A DNA stretch of 64,000 nucleotides, taken from Streptomyces sp. JJ36. Lineage in GTDB: Bacteria > Actinomycetota > Actinomycetes > Streptomycetales > Streptomycetaceae. Below, one piece after another: positions 51,299 to 60,994 of the stretch. The first letter of the stretch is position 1; each line of letters starts with the position of its first letter. The DNA lies in the NCBI RefSeq assembly GCF_021696945.1, contig NZ_JACYHE010000012.1, positions 59,230 through 123,229 of the forward strand, written 5' to 3'. Made by a program: the position numbers and the translations under genes. Under the pieces are notes generated by a model. It made no database searches, was not told where the DNA came from, and worked only from the letters and a program-made list of their open reading frames with translations.

Positions 51299-52156
51299 GT
51301 GGCCCCCCTCGCAGAAATCGGCAGCGGAGACCACCGCTTCACGGTCAACCTGTCGATCCTCTTCACCGAACTGCCGCTCCTGGAGCGACCCGCCGCTGCC
51401 GCCGCAGCGGGATTCACCGCGGTCGAGCTGTGGTGGCCCTGGGTCGACGCACCCGTCCCGGAGAAGTCCGAGCTGGACGCGCTCCGGCACGCGCTGAACG
51501 ACGCGGGCACCACGCTGACCGGCCTGAACTTCTACGCCGGACAGCTCCCGGGCCCCGACCGCGGCGCGCTGTCGGTCCCCGGCGAGGAGTCCGAGAAGTT
51601 CCGCGCCAACATCGACGTCGCGGTGGACTTCGCCGGCTCGCTCGGCTGCACCGCGCTCAACGCCCTCTACGGCAACCGCGTCGAGGGCGTGGACGAGGCG
51701 GAGCAGGACGCCCTCGCCCTGGAGAACCTGGAGCGGGCGGCCCGCGCCGCCGACCGGATCGGCGCGGTGGTACTGGTCGAGGCGCTGAACGCGCCCGAGT
51801 CGCCGAAGTGCCCGATCGTCAGCGCCCCCCGCGCCGTCGAGGTGGTGGACCGGGTCAACGAGCGGACCGGGCTGGACAACGCCCGCTTCCTGATGGACCT
51901 CTACCACCTGTCCATGAACGGCGAGGACCTGCACCAGGTCATCGACGCCTACACGGCCAGGACCGGCCATGTGCAGATCGCCGACAACCCCGGCCGCGGC
52001 GCCCCCGGCACCGGCGGACTCGACTTCACCGACCTGCTCGGCCGGCTGCGGAAGACCGGCTACGACGGCTGGATCGGGCTGGAGTACAAGCCGGGCGACA
52101 CGCCCAGCGCCGGCGCCTTCGACTGGCTCCCCGCGCCGCTCCGCGCGGCGCGCTAG
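51299..52156 (+). CDS. hyi: Hydroxypyruvate isomerase (TIM-barrel)
   Basis: 285 residues, GTG 51299; GGGAG is about 11 nt upstream. TIM-barrel isomerase features: FTVNLSILFTELPLLERPAA, GFTAVELWWPW, LNFYAGQLPGPDRGALSVPG, VLVEALNAPESPKCPIVSAP (metal Glu), FLMDLYHLSMNGEDL (Asp), HVQIADNPGRGAPGTGGLDF and WIGLEYKPG (Glu). It interconverts hydroxypyruvate and tartronate semialdehyde. First gene of hyi-garR-gcl, turning glyoxylate into glycerate. Confidence 0.94.
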   Translation: MAPLAEIGSGDHRFTVNLSILFTELPLLERPAAAAAAGFTAVELWWPWVDAPVPEKSELDALRHALNDAGTTLTGLNFYAGQLPGPDRGALSVPGEESEKFRANIDVAVDFAGSLGCTALNALYGNRVEGVDEAEQDALALENLERAARAADRIGAVVLVEALNAPESPKCPIVSAPRAVEVVDRVNERTGLDNARFLMDLYHLSMNGEDLHQVIDAYTARTGHVQIADNPGRGAPGTGGLDFTDLLGRLRKTGYDGWIGLEYKPGDTPSAGAFDWLPAPLRAAR

Positions 52157-52257
52157 GCCCTCTCCGCGTACCGGGCCGGCACGACCCGCAAACGGCCGGT
52201 GCTTCCCGCCGGAAACCCCCCGAACCTCTCCGATCGCCCCCGAAAGGCAGCACCCTC

Positions 52258-53154
52258 ATGAGCAACCTCCCGAAGATCGCCTGGATCGGCCTGGGCATCA
52301 TGGGCTCCCCCATGGCCGAGAACCTGATCAAGGCCGGCTACGACGTCACCGGCTACACCCTGGAGCAGGAGAAGCTGGACCGGCTGACGAAGAACGGCGG
52401 CGCCGCCGCCGCCTCGATCGCCGAGGCCGTCCGCGACGCCGACGTCGTGATCACCATGGTCCCCGCGTCCCCGCAGGTCGAGGCGATCGCCTACGGCCCC
52501 GAGGGCATCCTGGAGCACGCGAAGTCCGGCGCCCTGCTGATCGACATGTCCTCGATCACCCCGCAGACCTCCGTCGACCTGGCCAAGGCCGCGGCGGAGA
52601 AGGACATCCGGGTGCTGGACGCCCCGGTCTCCGGCGGCGAGGCCGGCGCCGTCGAAGCGGTGCTCTCCATCATGGTCGGCGGCGAGCAGGCCGACTTCGA
52701 CCGCGCCAAGCCGCTCTTCGACGCGCTGGGCAAGACCATCGTGCTCTGCGGCCCGCACGGCTCCGGCCAGACCGTCAAGGCGGCCAACCAGCTCATCGTC
52801 GCGGTCCACATCCAGGCCTGCGCCGAGGCCGTGGTCTTCCTGGAGAAGTCCGGCGTCGACCTGAACGCCGCCCTGGACGTGCTCAACGGCGGCCTGGCCG
52901 GCTCCACCGTGCTGACCCGGAAGAAGGACAACTTCAAGAACCGGGACTTCCAGCCCGGCTTCCGCATCGACCTGCACCACAAGGACATGGGCATCGTCAG
53001 CGACGCCGCCCGCACCGTCGGCGCCGCCCTGCCGGTCGGCTCCCTGGTGGCCGACCTGGTGGCGTCCCTGCGGGCGCAGGGCGACGGCGGCCTCGACCAC
53101 TCCGCGCTGCTGCGCGGCGTCGAGCGCCTCTCCGGCCTCCCGGTCCGGGACTGA
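52258..53154 (+). CDS. garR: Tartronate semialdehyde reductase (2-hydroxy-3-oxopropionate reductase)
   Basis: 298 residues, ATG 52258. Beta-hydroxyacid dehydrogenase family: dinucleotide motif [32 protein letters not shown] (substrate binding), catalytic Lys in [18 protein letters not shown], and [13 protein letters not shown]. It reduces tartronate semialdehyde to D-glycerate with NAD(P)H. It follows hyi by 101 bp and precedes gcl by 439 bp. Confidence 0.95.
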   Translation: MSNLPKIAWIGLGIMGSPMAENLIKAGYDVTGYTLEQEKLDRLTKNGGAAAASIAEAVRDADVVITMVPASPQVEAIAYGPEGILEHAKSGALLIDMSSITPQTSVDLAKAAAEKDIRVLDAPVSGGEAGAVEAVLSIMVGGEQADFDRAKPLFDALGKTIVLCGPHGSGQTVKAANQLIVAVHIQACAEAVVFLEKSGVDLNAALDVLNGGLAGSTVLTRKKDNFKNRDFQPGFRIDLHHKDMGIVSDAARTVGAALPVGSLVADLVASLRAQGDGGLDHSALLRGVERLSGLPVRD

Positions 53155-53593
53155 CCGCCGCGGGCCGGCCCCGCACCGGGGCCGCCCGGCACCGCACCGG
53201 TCCCGGCCGGTGCTTCCCGCGGACCCGCCCGTACGGGACCGGCCGACCCCTGACCGGCCCGGGCCCGTACGCGGGAACCCGCCGCATCCCGGAGGGCCGC
53301 AGCGGCCCTCCCCGCCACGTCCGGGCGGCGGCGCCGACACCTGTCCTGTCGCGCCCAGGCGCCGCCGCCCGGATATCCACGGGGCGTCCACCCGCCCGGA
53401 GCCACGCGGCACCCACCCGTACCGACCTGCGTGGCACCCGCCCACCCCGACCCCTGCGTGGCACCCGCCCGCCCCGACCCCTGCGTGGCACCCACCCCGC
53501 CCGGACACCAGCCGGGCCCCGCCTTCCTCACCGTCTGCTGCGACCCCGGCCCCGGCCCCGACGCCGGCGGCCGGCCGGAACAGGAGTTTCCCC
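53155..53593. other. 439-bp garR-gcl spacer with repeat
   Basis: The frame of gcl stays open through this region from 53210, giving Pro/Arg-rich low-complexity residues, but the ribosome site before the ATG at 53594 and family length argue that it is not translated as part of Gcl. It contains the 27-bp repeats (53426-53500). No separate promoter is evident. Confidence 0.6.
53426..53500. repeat. Three tandem copies of a 27-bp repeat
   Basis: Copies start with CCTGCGTGGCACCC at 53426, 53453 and 53480; the first two are nearly identical over 27 bp, the third diverges after 14. A weaker copy lies around 53402. In the gcl frame it reads [27 protein letters not shown]. Confidence 0.75.
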
Positions 53594-55378
53594 ATGGCCC
53601 GTATGACCGCTGCCCGAGCGGCAGTCGAGATCCTCAAGCGCGAGGGCGTGGACACCGCGTTCGGCGTGCCCGGCGCGGCGATCAACCCCTTCTACGCAGC
53701 CCTCAAGGCAGGCGGCGGAATCGAGCACAAGCTCGCCCGGCACGTCGAGGGCGCCTCCCACATGGCCGAGGGCTACACGCGCGCCAAGGCCGGCAACATC
53801 GGTGTGTGCATCGGTACGTCGGGCCCGGCCGGCACCGACATGATCACCGGCCTGTACTCGGCGATCGGTGACTCCGTCCCGATCCTGACGATCACCGGCC
53901 AGGCGCCCACCCATCTCCTGCACAAGGAGGACTTCCAGGCGGTCGACATCGAGGCCATCGCGGCTCCGGTCACCAAGAAGGCCACCACCGTGCTGGAGGC
54001 CGCGCAGGTGCCCGGCGTCTTCCAGGAGGCGTTTCACCTGATGCGCTCCGGCCGCCCGGGCCCGGTCCACATCGACCTGCCGATCGACGTCCAGCAGACC
54101 GAGATCGAGTTCGACCCCGAGTACTACGAACCGCTGCCGGTGCACCGGCCCGCCGCGACCCGCCGCCAGGTGGAGAAGGCGCTGGCCATGCTCGGCGCGT
54201 CGGAGCGCCCGCTGATCATCGCGGGCGGCGGTGTCATCAACGCCGACGCCTCCGACCTGCTGGTCGAGTTCGCCGAACTCACCGGGATCCCGGTGGTGCC
54301 GACCCTGATGGGCTGGGGCGTCATCGCCGACGACCACGCGCTGAACGCCGGTATGGTCGGCCAGCAGACCGGTCACCGCTACGGCAACGCGACCTTCCTG
54401 GAGTCGGACTTCGTCCTCGGCATCGGCAACCGCTGGGCCAACCGCCACACCGGTTACCGGATGGACGTGTACACCGAGGGCCGGACGTTCGTCCACATCG
54501 ACATCGAGCCGACCCAGATCGGCAGGATCTTCGCCCCGGACTACGGCATCGTCTCCGACGCCAAGGCCGCCCTGGAGCTCTGCGTCGAGGTGGCGAGGGA
54601 GCTCGAGGCCGCCGGCAGGCTCCCGGACCGCTCCGCGTGGGCGGCCTCCGCCCAGGAGCGCAAGGCGACCCTGCAGCGCAGGACACACTTCGACAACGTG
54701 CCGCTGAAGCCGCAGCGCGTCTACGAGGAGATGAACCGCGCCTTCGGCCGGGACACCGTCTATGTCTCGACGATCGGTCTGTCGCAGATCGCCGGTGCCC
54801 AGTTCCTGCACGTCTACAAGCCGCGGCACTGGATCAACTGCGGCCAGGCCGGGCCGCTGGGCTGGACCGTGCCCGCCGCGCTGGGTGTCGCCACCGCGGA
54901 CCCGGACGCGTCCGTCGTCGCGCTGTCGGGCGACTACGACTTCCAGTTCATGATGGAGGAGTTGGCGGTCGGCGCACAGCACCGCATCCCCTACGTCCAT
55001 GTCCTGGTGAACAACTCCTATCTGGGCCTGATCCGGCAGGCGCAGATCGGCCTCGACATCGACTTCCAGGTCAATCTGGAGTTCGAGAACATCAACACAC
55101 CGGAGCTGGGCGTCTACGGCGTCGACCACGTCAAGGTCGCCGAGGGCCTGGGCTGCAAGGCGCTGCGCGTCACCGACCCGGAGGACCTGCTGCCGGCCTT
55201 CGAGGAGGCCAGGAAGCTGGCCGCCGAACACCGGGTGCCGGTGGTCGTCGAGGCCATCCTCGAGCGCGTCACCAACATCTCGATGAGCCCCACGGCCGAC
55301 ATCAGCGCCGTGCAGGAGTTCGAGGAGCTCGCCACCGAGCCGGGACACGCACCGACCGCGATCACACCGTTGTCCTGA
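53594..55378 (+). CDS. gcl: Glyoxylate carboligase (tartronate semialdehyde synthase)
   Basis: 594 residues, ATG 53594 with AGGAG 7 nt upstream. ThDP enzyme with three domains: [21 protein letters not shown], then [14 protein letters not shown], in which Val replaces the otherwise conserved catalytic Glu as in the Gcl family; central FAD-binding-type domain; ThDP motif [17 protein letters not shown]...NNSYLGLI. It joins two glyoxylates into tartronate semialdehyde with loss of CO2. Ends the hyi-garR-gcl unit. Confidence 0.96.
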   Translation: MARMTAARAAVEILKREGVDTAFGVPGAAINPFYAALKAGGGIEHKLARHVEGASHMAEGYTRAKAGNIGVCIGTSGPAGTDMITGLYSAIGDSVPILTITGQAPTHLLHKEDFQAVDIEAIAAPVTKKATTVLEAAQVPGVFQEAFHLMRSGRPGPVHIDLPIDVQQTEIEFDPEYYEPLPVHRPAATRRQVEKALAMLGASERPLIIAGGGVINADASDLLVEFAELTGIPVVPTLMGWGVIADDHALNAGMVGQQTGHRYGNATFLESDFVLGIGNRWANRHTGYRMDVYTEGRTFVHIDIEPTQIGRIFAPDYGIVSDAKAALELCVEVARELEAAGRLPDRSAWAASAQERKATLQRRTHFDNVPLKPQRVYEEMNRAFGRDTVYVSTIGLSQIAGAQFLHVYKPRHWINCGQAGPLGWTVPAALGVATADPDASVVALSGDYDFQFMMEELAVGAQHRIPYVHVLVNNSYLGLIRQAQIGLDIDFQVNLEFENINTPELGVYGVDHVKVAEGLGCKALRVTDPEDLLPAFEEARKLAAEHRVPVVVEAILERVTNISMSPTADISAVQEFEELATEPGHAPTAITPLS

Positions 55379-55438
55379 ACCGTCCCGGCACCGCGGGCGC
55401 GCCGCAGAGGTGACGGCGCGCCCGCGCCCGCCCCGGTT

Positions 55439-55512
55439 TCAACAAAGTGTTGACGCTCTATCCGGGCGTCCCTACGCTCCCACATGCGGAAAGGGTCTTC
55501 CGCATACGTCAG
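55439..55512 (+). promoter_or_regulatory. katA promoter with palindrome and paired TTCC/GGAA sites
   Basis: -35 TTGACG (55450-55455), 17-bp spacer, -10 TACGCT (55473-55478): the best promoter in the window. Palindrome TCAACAAAGTGTTGA (55439-55453) covers the -35. CTCCCACATGCGGAA (55477) and TTCCGCATACGTCAG (55498) are 21 bp apart across the start region; ATGCGGAA/TTCCGCAT form an inverted repeat. Confidence 0.75.
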
Positions 55513-55526
55513 CAGGAAAGGTCACC

Positions 55527-56999
55527 ATGTCCAAGCCCACGCCGACGGCGGGGACTCTCACCACGGAGTCCGGCGCCCCTGTCGCAGACAACCAGAACTC
55601 CGCCACCGCCGGCGTCGGCGGCCCGCTGCTCCTCCAGGACCAGCACCTGCTCGAGAAGCTCGCGCGGTTCAACCGGGAGCGCATCCCCGAGCGGGTCGTG
55701 CACGCCCGCGGCTCGGGCGCGTACGGCTGGTTCGAGGTGACCGACGACGTCACCGGCTGGACCGCCGCACACTTCCTGGGCGAGGTCGGCCGCCGCACGG
55801 AGACCTTCGTCCGCTTCTCCACCGTCGCGGACAACCTCGGCGGCCCGGACGCCGCCCGCGACCCCCGCGGCTTCGCCGTGAAGTTCTACACCGAGGAGGG
55901 CAACTACGACCTCGTCGGCAACAACACACCGGTCTTCTTCATCAAGGACCCGCTGAAGTTCCCCGACTTCATCCACTCACAGAAGCGGGACCCCTTCACC
56001 GGCAAGCAGGAGCCGGACAACGTCTGGGACTTCTGGGCGCACGCCCCCGAGGCCACCCACCAGGTCACCTGGCTGATGGGCGACCGCGGCATCCCGGCCT
56101 CCTACCGGCACATGAACGGCTACGGCTCGCACACCTACCAGTGGACCAACGCCGACGGCGAGGCCTTCTTCGTCAAGTACCACTTCAAGACCAACCAGGG
56201 CATCCGCTGCCTCAGCAGCGAGCAGGGCGCCGAGCTGTCCGGCACCGACCCGAACAGCCACCAGACCGACCTGCTCCAGGCCATCGAGCGCGGCGTCCAC
56301 CCCTCCTGGACCCTCTACGTCCAGGTCATGCCCGCCGCCGAGGCCGCGGACTACCGCTTCAACCCCTTCGACCTCACCAAGGTCTGGCCGCACGCCGACC
56401 ACCCCCTCCAGCGGGTCGGCCGGCTGGTGCTGGACCGCAACCCGGAGAACGTCTTCGCCGAGGTCGAGCAGTCCGCCTTCTCCCCGAACAACTTCGTGCC
56501 CGGCATCGGCCCCTCCCCGGACAAGATGCTCCAGGGCAGGCTCTTCGCCTACGCCGACGCACACCGCTACCGGCTCGGCGTCAACCACACCCAGCTCCCG
56601 GTCAACGCGCCGAAGGCCACGGTGGCGAACAACTACGGCCGGGACGGCTTCATGGCCACGAACCCGCAGGGGCGCGAGGCGAAGAACTACGAGCCCAACT
56701 CCTACGGCGGCCCCGTGGAGACCGGCCGGGCGCTCTCCGCGCCGCGCCCGGTGAACGGCCACACCGGCACGCACGAGGCACCGGCCCACTCCAAGGACGA
56801 CGACTTCTTCCAGGCCGGTGAGCTCTACCGGCTCATGTCGGAGGAGGAGAAGCGCCGGCTGGTCGCCAACATCGCGGGCGGCCTCTCCCAGGTCTCCCGG
56901 GAGGACGTCGTCGAGAAGAACCTCGCCCACTTCCACGCCGCCGACCCGGACTACGGCACGCGCGTCGAGGAAGCCATGCGCGAGCTGCGCGAAGGCTGA
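55527..56999 (+). CDS. katA: Monofunctional haem catalase (clade with short subunit)
   Basis: 490 residues, ATG 55527 with GGAAAGG upstream. Active-site His in [17 protein letters not shown], Asn in [20 protein letters not shown], proximal haem Tyr in [15 protein letters not shown], and TSFVRF-like [18 protein letters not shown] are present. It dismutates hydrogen peroxide. No OxyR, CatR or Fur gene is beside it. It lies after gcl with its own promoter, which shares sites with urate and allantoin genes. That suggests removal of peroxide made by urate oxidase. Confidence 0.96.
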   Translation: MSKPTPTAGTLTTESGAPVADNQNSATAGVGGPLLLQDQHLLEKLARFNRERIPERVVHARGSGAYGWFEVTDDVTGWTAAHFLGEVGRRTETFVRFSTVADNLGGPDAARDPRGFAVKFYTEEGNYDLVGNNTPVFFIKDPLKFPDFIHSQKRDPFTGKQEPDNVWDFWAHAPEATHQVTWLMGDRGIPASYRHMNGYGSHTYQWTNADGEAFFVKYHFKTNQGIRCLSSEQGAELSGTDPNSHQTDLLQAIERGVHPSWTLYVQVMPAAEAADYRFNPFDLTKVWPHADHPLQRVGRLVLDRNPENVFAEVEQSAFSPNNFVPGIGPSPDKMLQGRLFAYADAHRYRLGVNHTQLPVNAPKATVANNYGRDGFMATNPQGREAKNYEPNSYGGPVETGRALSAPRPVNGHTGTHEAPAHSKDDDFFQAGELYRLMSEEEKRRLVANIAGGLSQVSREDVVEKNLAHFHAADPDYGTRVEEAMRELREG

Positions 57000-57166
57000 C
57001 GGGGAGGTCCGTCTCCGCGCTCCCCCGCGCCGCCGGTCCGTGATGAGGGGTGACCGTCGGCCGGGGGCTCTCCCCGTTGCGGCGCCGTGCTTCCCGGAGC
57101 GCGCCGGGTTCGGGGACCATGAGGTGGTCCGCCCTGCCGTCGTCGCCGTGCCCAGGAGCCGCCGCC

Positions 57167-57937
57167 ATGGCCGAGAGCGTGTCCGTGCGCTGCCCCGTCT
57201 GCCGCCGGGAGCACAGCTACGCCCCGCCGAGCTACCCCTGCGCCTGCGGCGCCCCGGTGACGTTGCCGCTGCTGCGCGGCGGCGTCCCCGTACGGGTGGA
57301 GCACCGCACCTGGGCCGGCTCCTGGGTGCCCGTACGGTGCGGCGCATGCGGACGGCAGGACGAGTGGCCGCAGCCGGAGTTCGGCTGCGGCTGCGGCGCC
57401 ATGGTGCGGATGCCGGTCGCCGCGCCGGGGCCCGCACAGCAGCCGCCGGGCGACCTGGGCGGCACCCCCGCCGGCCCGGAGTCCCCGCCGGCACCGGGGC
57501 ACGGCGGGCCCGGCCCCCTCCGGCGGCCCGCACCGGCCGAGCGGGCGCCCGTACGGCGGCCCGCCTTCCGCCCCGTGACCATCCGCACCGCCCAGGACGC
57601 CCGTACCGCCGCCGCCCAGTACCTGCGCTGGATCGGCTTCACCGAGGTACGGGTGGTCGGCGGCCGCCCCTCCTCCGGAGTGGACGTCCGCGGCCCCGGG
57701 ATCCTCGCCCATGTCGACCCGACGACCACGCCGACCGCCCTGCGCGAGGTGGAGACGCTCTGGCTGAACGGGCTCAACGAGTCGGCCGCCGCCGTCTGCT
57801 TCTCCCTCGCCGGCTACTCCCAGGACGCCCGGAACCGCGCCGACGCACTGGGCGTGGCGCTCTTCGTGCTGGACCTCACCGGCACCCCGCAGCCCGTCAA
57901 CGACCCCGCCGACGCGCTGCTCCGCGCGACCTCCTGA
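57167..57937 (+). CDS. Zinc-ribbon protein with decayed Mrr/restriction-endonuclease-like domain
   Basis: 256 residues; ATG 57167 has AGGAG 9 nt upstream. Residues 1-80 contain two ribbon-like Cys groups (VRCPVCRREHSYAPPSYPCACG and RCGACGRQ...FGCGCGAM). A Pro/Gly linker follows. Residues 145-250 resemble the Mrr-type endonuclease fold (AAAQYLRWIGFTEVRVVGG, SSGVDVRGPGILAHVDPTTT, ALGVALFVLDLTG). The Asp of GVDVRG is kept, but the usual QxK is replaced by HVD, so cleavage activity is doubtful. Role unknown. Confidence 0.75.
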   Translation: MAESVSVRCPVCRREHSYAPPSYPCACGAPVTLPLLRGGVPVRVEHRTWAGSWVPVRCGACGRQDEWPQPEFGCGCGAMVRMPVAAPGPAQQPPGDLGGTPAGPESPPAPGHGGPGPLRRPAPAERAPVRRPAFRPVTIRTAQDARTAAAQYLRWIGFTEVRVVGGRPSSGVDVRGPGILAHVDPTTTPTALREVETLWLNGLNESAAAVCFSLAGYSQDARNRADALGVALFVLDLTGTPQPVNDPADALLRATS

Positions 57938-57989
57938 GTCACCGCCGCTGCGTCACCGCCCCTGCGTCACCGCACGGCCGGGCCCCGGC

Positions 57990-59663
57990 TCACTCCCGGT
58001 ACTCCGTGCCCGGCGCGTGCGCCGCGTGCTCCCGCAGCTCCACCCGCCGGATCTTCCCGGAAACGGTCTTCGGCAGCTCGGCGAACTCGATCACCCGTAC
58101 CCGTTTGTACGGGGCGAGCACCCTCCGCGCGTGCGCGAAGAGCGCCCGCGCCGTCTCCGGGCCCGGCTCCCATCCCTCCGCCGGCACCACGTACGCCTTG
58201 GGCACTGCCAGCCGCAGCGGGTCCGGCGAGGGCACCACCGCCGCCTCCGCGACCGCCTCGTGCTCCAGCAGCGCGCTCTCCAGTTCGAAGGGCGACACCT
58301 TGTAGTCGGAGGACTTGAAGACATCGTCGCGCCGGCCCACATAGGTGAGGCAGCCGTCCGCGTCCCGGGAGCCGATGTCGCCGGTGCGGTAGTAACCGCC
58401 GGCCATCACCTCCGCCGTGTGCTCCGGGTCGCCCCGGTAACCCGTCATCAGCCCGGCCGGCCGGCCGTCCGGGCCGTTCAGGTCGAGACAGATCTCGCCC
58501 TCGTCGGCCGGTTCGCCGGTCACCGGGTCCAGCAGGACCACCTCGAAGCCGGGGGTGGCCCGGCCCATCGAGCCGGGCCGGACCGGCTGCCCCGGCGTGT
58601 TCGCCACCTGCACCGCGGTCTCCGTCTGCCCGAACCCGTCCCGGACGGTGACGCCCCACTCCCGCCGGACCCGCTCGATGACCTCCGGGTTGAGCGGTTC
58701 GCCCGCGGCCACCACCTCGCGCGGCGCCCGGCGGAGCAGGCCGAGGTCGGCCTGGATGAGCATCCGCCACACGGTGGGCGGGGCACAGAAGGAGGTCACC
58801 CCGGCACCGTCCATCTCGGCCATCAGCCGGGCCGGGTCGAACCGCGTGTAGTTGTGCACAAAGATCGTCGCCTCGGCGTTCCAGGGCGCGAAGAAGCTGG
58901 ACCACGCGTGCTTGGCCCAGCCGGGCGAGGAGATGTTCAGATGCACGTCACCGGGGCGCAGGCCGATCCAGTACATGGTGGCCAGATGCCCCACCGGGTA
59001 CGACAGATGGGTGTGCTCGACGAGCTTCGGCTGCGCCGTGGTACCGGAGGTGAAGTAGAGCAGCAGCGTGTCGCCGGCCCGGGTGGGCCCGTCCGGGACG
59101 AAGTACGCCGGGGCGTCCCGGGAGTCCTCGTACGCCAGCCAGCCCGGCCCGGCGCCGCCGACCGCGATCCGCGTGTAGTCGCCGGGGACCTCGTCGAGCT
59201 TGGCGGCGTCCCGGGCCCGCACCAGCACGTGCCGGGCGGCCCCGCGGGTGACACGGTCCGCCAGGTCGATCGGGCCGAGCAGCGGGGTGGCCGGGATGAC
59301 CACGGCGCGCAGCTTCATCGCGGCCAGCAGGGTCTCCCAGAGCTCCACCTGGTTGCCGAGCATCAGCACGATGCCGTCGCCCGGCCGCACCCCGGCCGCG
59401 TCGCGCAGCCAGGTGGCCACCCGGTCCGAGCGCTCCCGCATCGCGGCGAAGGACACCCGGGTCTGCGTGCCGTCCTCCTCTGCGAGGTGCAGGGCCGTGC
59501 GGTCGTTGCCCTCGGCGATCCGGTCGAACCAGTCCAGTGCCCAGTTGAAGTGCTCCGGCCGGGGCCAGGCGAACCGCGCCCGGGCGGTCTGGTAGTCCTC
59601 GCGGTGCGCGAGCAGCGTGTCCCTGGCAGCGCGGAAGGCCTCGGTGGGGCCGGTTCCCGTCAT
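57990..59663 (-). CDS. AMP-binding acyl-CoA synthetase (medium-chain ACSM-like)
   Basis: 557 residues; ATG 59663 with GGGGAG 6 nt upstream (a longer frame to 59720 lacks support). ANL-family motifs: LLLYFTSGTTAQPKLVEHTH (ATP loop), WAKHAWSSFFAPWNAEATIF, DGFGQTETAV, GYYRTGDIGSRDADG, YVGRRDDVFKSSDYKVSPFELE and the adenylation Lys in PKTVSGKIRRVELRE. It activates a carboxylic acid with ATP and CoA. Substrate unknown. The PKTVSGKIRR Lys is the kind of residue controlled by acetylation and sirtuins. Confidence 0.92.
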   Translation of the reverse strand: MTGTGPTEAFRAARDTLLAHREDYQTARARFAWPRPEHFNWALDWFDRIAEGNDRTALHLAEEDGTQTRVSFAAMRERSDRVATWLRDAAGVRPGDGIVLMLGNQVELWETLLAAMKLRAVVIPATPLLGPIDLADRVTRGAARHVLVRARDAAKLDEVPGDYTRIAVGGAGPGWLAYEDSRDAPAYFVPDGPTRAGDTLLLYFTSGTTAQPKLVEHTHLSYPVGHLATMYWIGLRPGDVHLNISSPGWAKHAWSSFFAPWNAEATIFVHNYTRFDPARLMAEMDGAGVTSFCAPPTVWRMLIQADLGLLRRAPREVVAAGEPLNPEVIERVRREWGVTVRDGFGQTETAVQVANTPGQPVRPGSMGRATPGFEVVLLDPVTGEPADEGEICLDLNGPDGRPAGLMTGYRGDPEHTAEVMAGGYYRTGDIGSRDADGCLTYVGRRDDVFKSSDYKVSPFELESALLEHEAVAEAAVVPSPDPLRLAVPKAYVVPAEGWEPGPETARALFAHARRVLAPYKRVRVIEFAELPKTVSGKIRRVELREHAAHAPGTEYRE

Positions 59664-59881
59664 GCGTGCTCCCCTCGCCGGACGGCCGGTGACGATGTGC
59701 GGGCCGGCCCACATCATCACCGGCCGTCCGGCCCCGGCGCCACCGTCCGGGGCGGCACGCCGTCCGCCGTGACGGGACGGTGCACCGCACCCGGCACCGC
59801 GGGCGGCTCTGGTCCGTCAGGGCGCTCTTTCCGCTGCCGACATGCGCAGGGAGCGAGAGATCGCCCTGGGCCGGCGCGCGG

Positions 59882-60994
59882 ATGAGGCACCATCGAGGCG
59901 TGTACGCGGGGGACGACGACTACGAGTACCGGGGCGAGGTGCCGCCGGAGCTGCGGCGTGGGCGGAGCGGGGGGCCGCCGCGGGGGAGGCGGGACGGACC
60001 GTACGGACCGCCGGACCGCCCGCCGCGCCGCCGCCGGCGGCTGCGCCGGTGGGCGCTGTGGTGCGCGGTCGTCCTGCTGCTGCCGTTCAGCGTGCCGCTG
60101 GTCTTCCGCGGGCTGGACGCGGACGGGCCCTCGCCGGTCCCGCAGCTCCTGGCCTTCCTTCCCTGGTTCCTCGCCCCGGCCTGGCTCGGTCTGGTCTGCG
60201 CGATCCTGGCGCGCCGCGTGCTGGTGCTGCTGTGGGCGGCCGCCGTGCTGGGCTCCACCGGCTGGTTCCTGCAGCCGTACGGGCCCGACGCGCCGCCGCC
60301 CCGGCAGGAGCCGGCCACCGCGCGTTTCCGGGTGCTGACCGCGAACCTGGAGCACGGCGACGCCACCGGGGCGCTGCTGGGGGCGCTGCGCCGGGAACGC
60401 CCGCACCTGGTGTCCGTCCAGGAGTGCGACCGGCGGTGTGCCGCGGCGCTCCGTACCACCGCGGTGCGGGACGCCTACCCGTACCGCGTCGTCCTGCCCG
60501 GGGACTCCGCGGCTGCGGGGTCCGCGCTGCTGAGCAGCCGCCCGCTGCGCACGCTGCCGCCGGTCCCCGGCACGCTGACCATGCCGGGCGCGCTGGTCGA
60601 GTTCGGGGGCGCCACGGTGCGGGTGCAGGTGGCCCACCCGATGCCGCCGCTCTTCCGTTCCGTCGGCCCGTGGCGGCGCGAGCTGGGCGCCCTGCGTGAC
60701 TACGCCGCCGCGCACCGGGCGGAACCGCTGCTCATGGCCGGTGACTTCAACGCCTCCCAGGACCATGCGGCCTTCCGGGCCCTGCTGGAGACCGGGCTGC
60801 GGGACGCCGCCCGCCTGGAGGGCCGGTCCCGGACCCCGACCTGGCCGACGGCGACCGCGCCGCCGCTGGGGGCGCAGATCGACCATGTGCTGGTCAGCGA
60901 GGAGTTCGAAGTGCGGGACGCGGTCTTCCTGGACCTCCGGGGCAGCGACCACCGGGCGCTGCTGGCGGACGTCAAGCTCTTCGCCGGCGGGTGA
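59882..60994 (+). CDS. Membrane-anchored endonuclease/exonuclease/phosphatase-fold protein
   Basis: 370 residues from the ATG at 59882; a GTG at 59900 is equally possible, and no clear ribosome site decides. A cytoplasmic basic N-terminus (PPRRRRRLRRW) is followed by three hydrophobic helices (residues about 55-140). The EEP domain follows (145-370): FRVLTANLEHGDATGALLGA, LVSVQECDRR (metal Glu), VAHPMPPL, LLMAGDFNASQDHAAFRALL (Asp-Asn), QIDHVLVSEEF and GSDHRALLADVKL (catalytic His). Likely acts outside the membrane on a phosphodiester. Confidence 0.88.
   Translation: MRHHRGVYAGDDDYEYRGEVPPELRRGRSGGPPRGRRDGPYGPPDRPPRRRRRLRRWALWCAVVLLLPFSVPLVFRGLDADGPSPVPQLLAFLPWFLAPAWLGLVCAILARRVLVLLWAAAVLGSTGWFLQPYGPDAPPPRQEPATARFRVLTANLEHGDATGALLGALRRERPHLVSVQECDRRCAAALRTTAVRDAYPYRVVLPGDSAAAGSALLSSRPLRTLPPVPGTLTMPGALVEFGGATVRVQVAHPMPPLFRSVGPWRRELGALRDYAAAHRAEPLLMAGDFNASQDHAAFRALLETGLRDAARLEGRSRTPTWPTATAPPLGAQIDHVLVSEEFEVRDAVFLDLRGSDHRALLADVKLFAGG

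Noticed and set aside
53426..53500. 27-bp repeats as a possible CRISPR array
   Set aside because: Copies are contiguous with no unique spacers, and there are no cas genes.
53210..53593. Gcl extended by 128 residues at the N-terminus
   Set aside because: The extension is low complexity, family members start at the [13 protein letters not shown] point, and AGGAG lies 7 nt before ATG 53594. Kept only as a finding.
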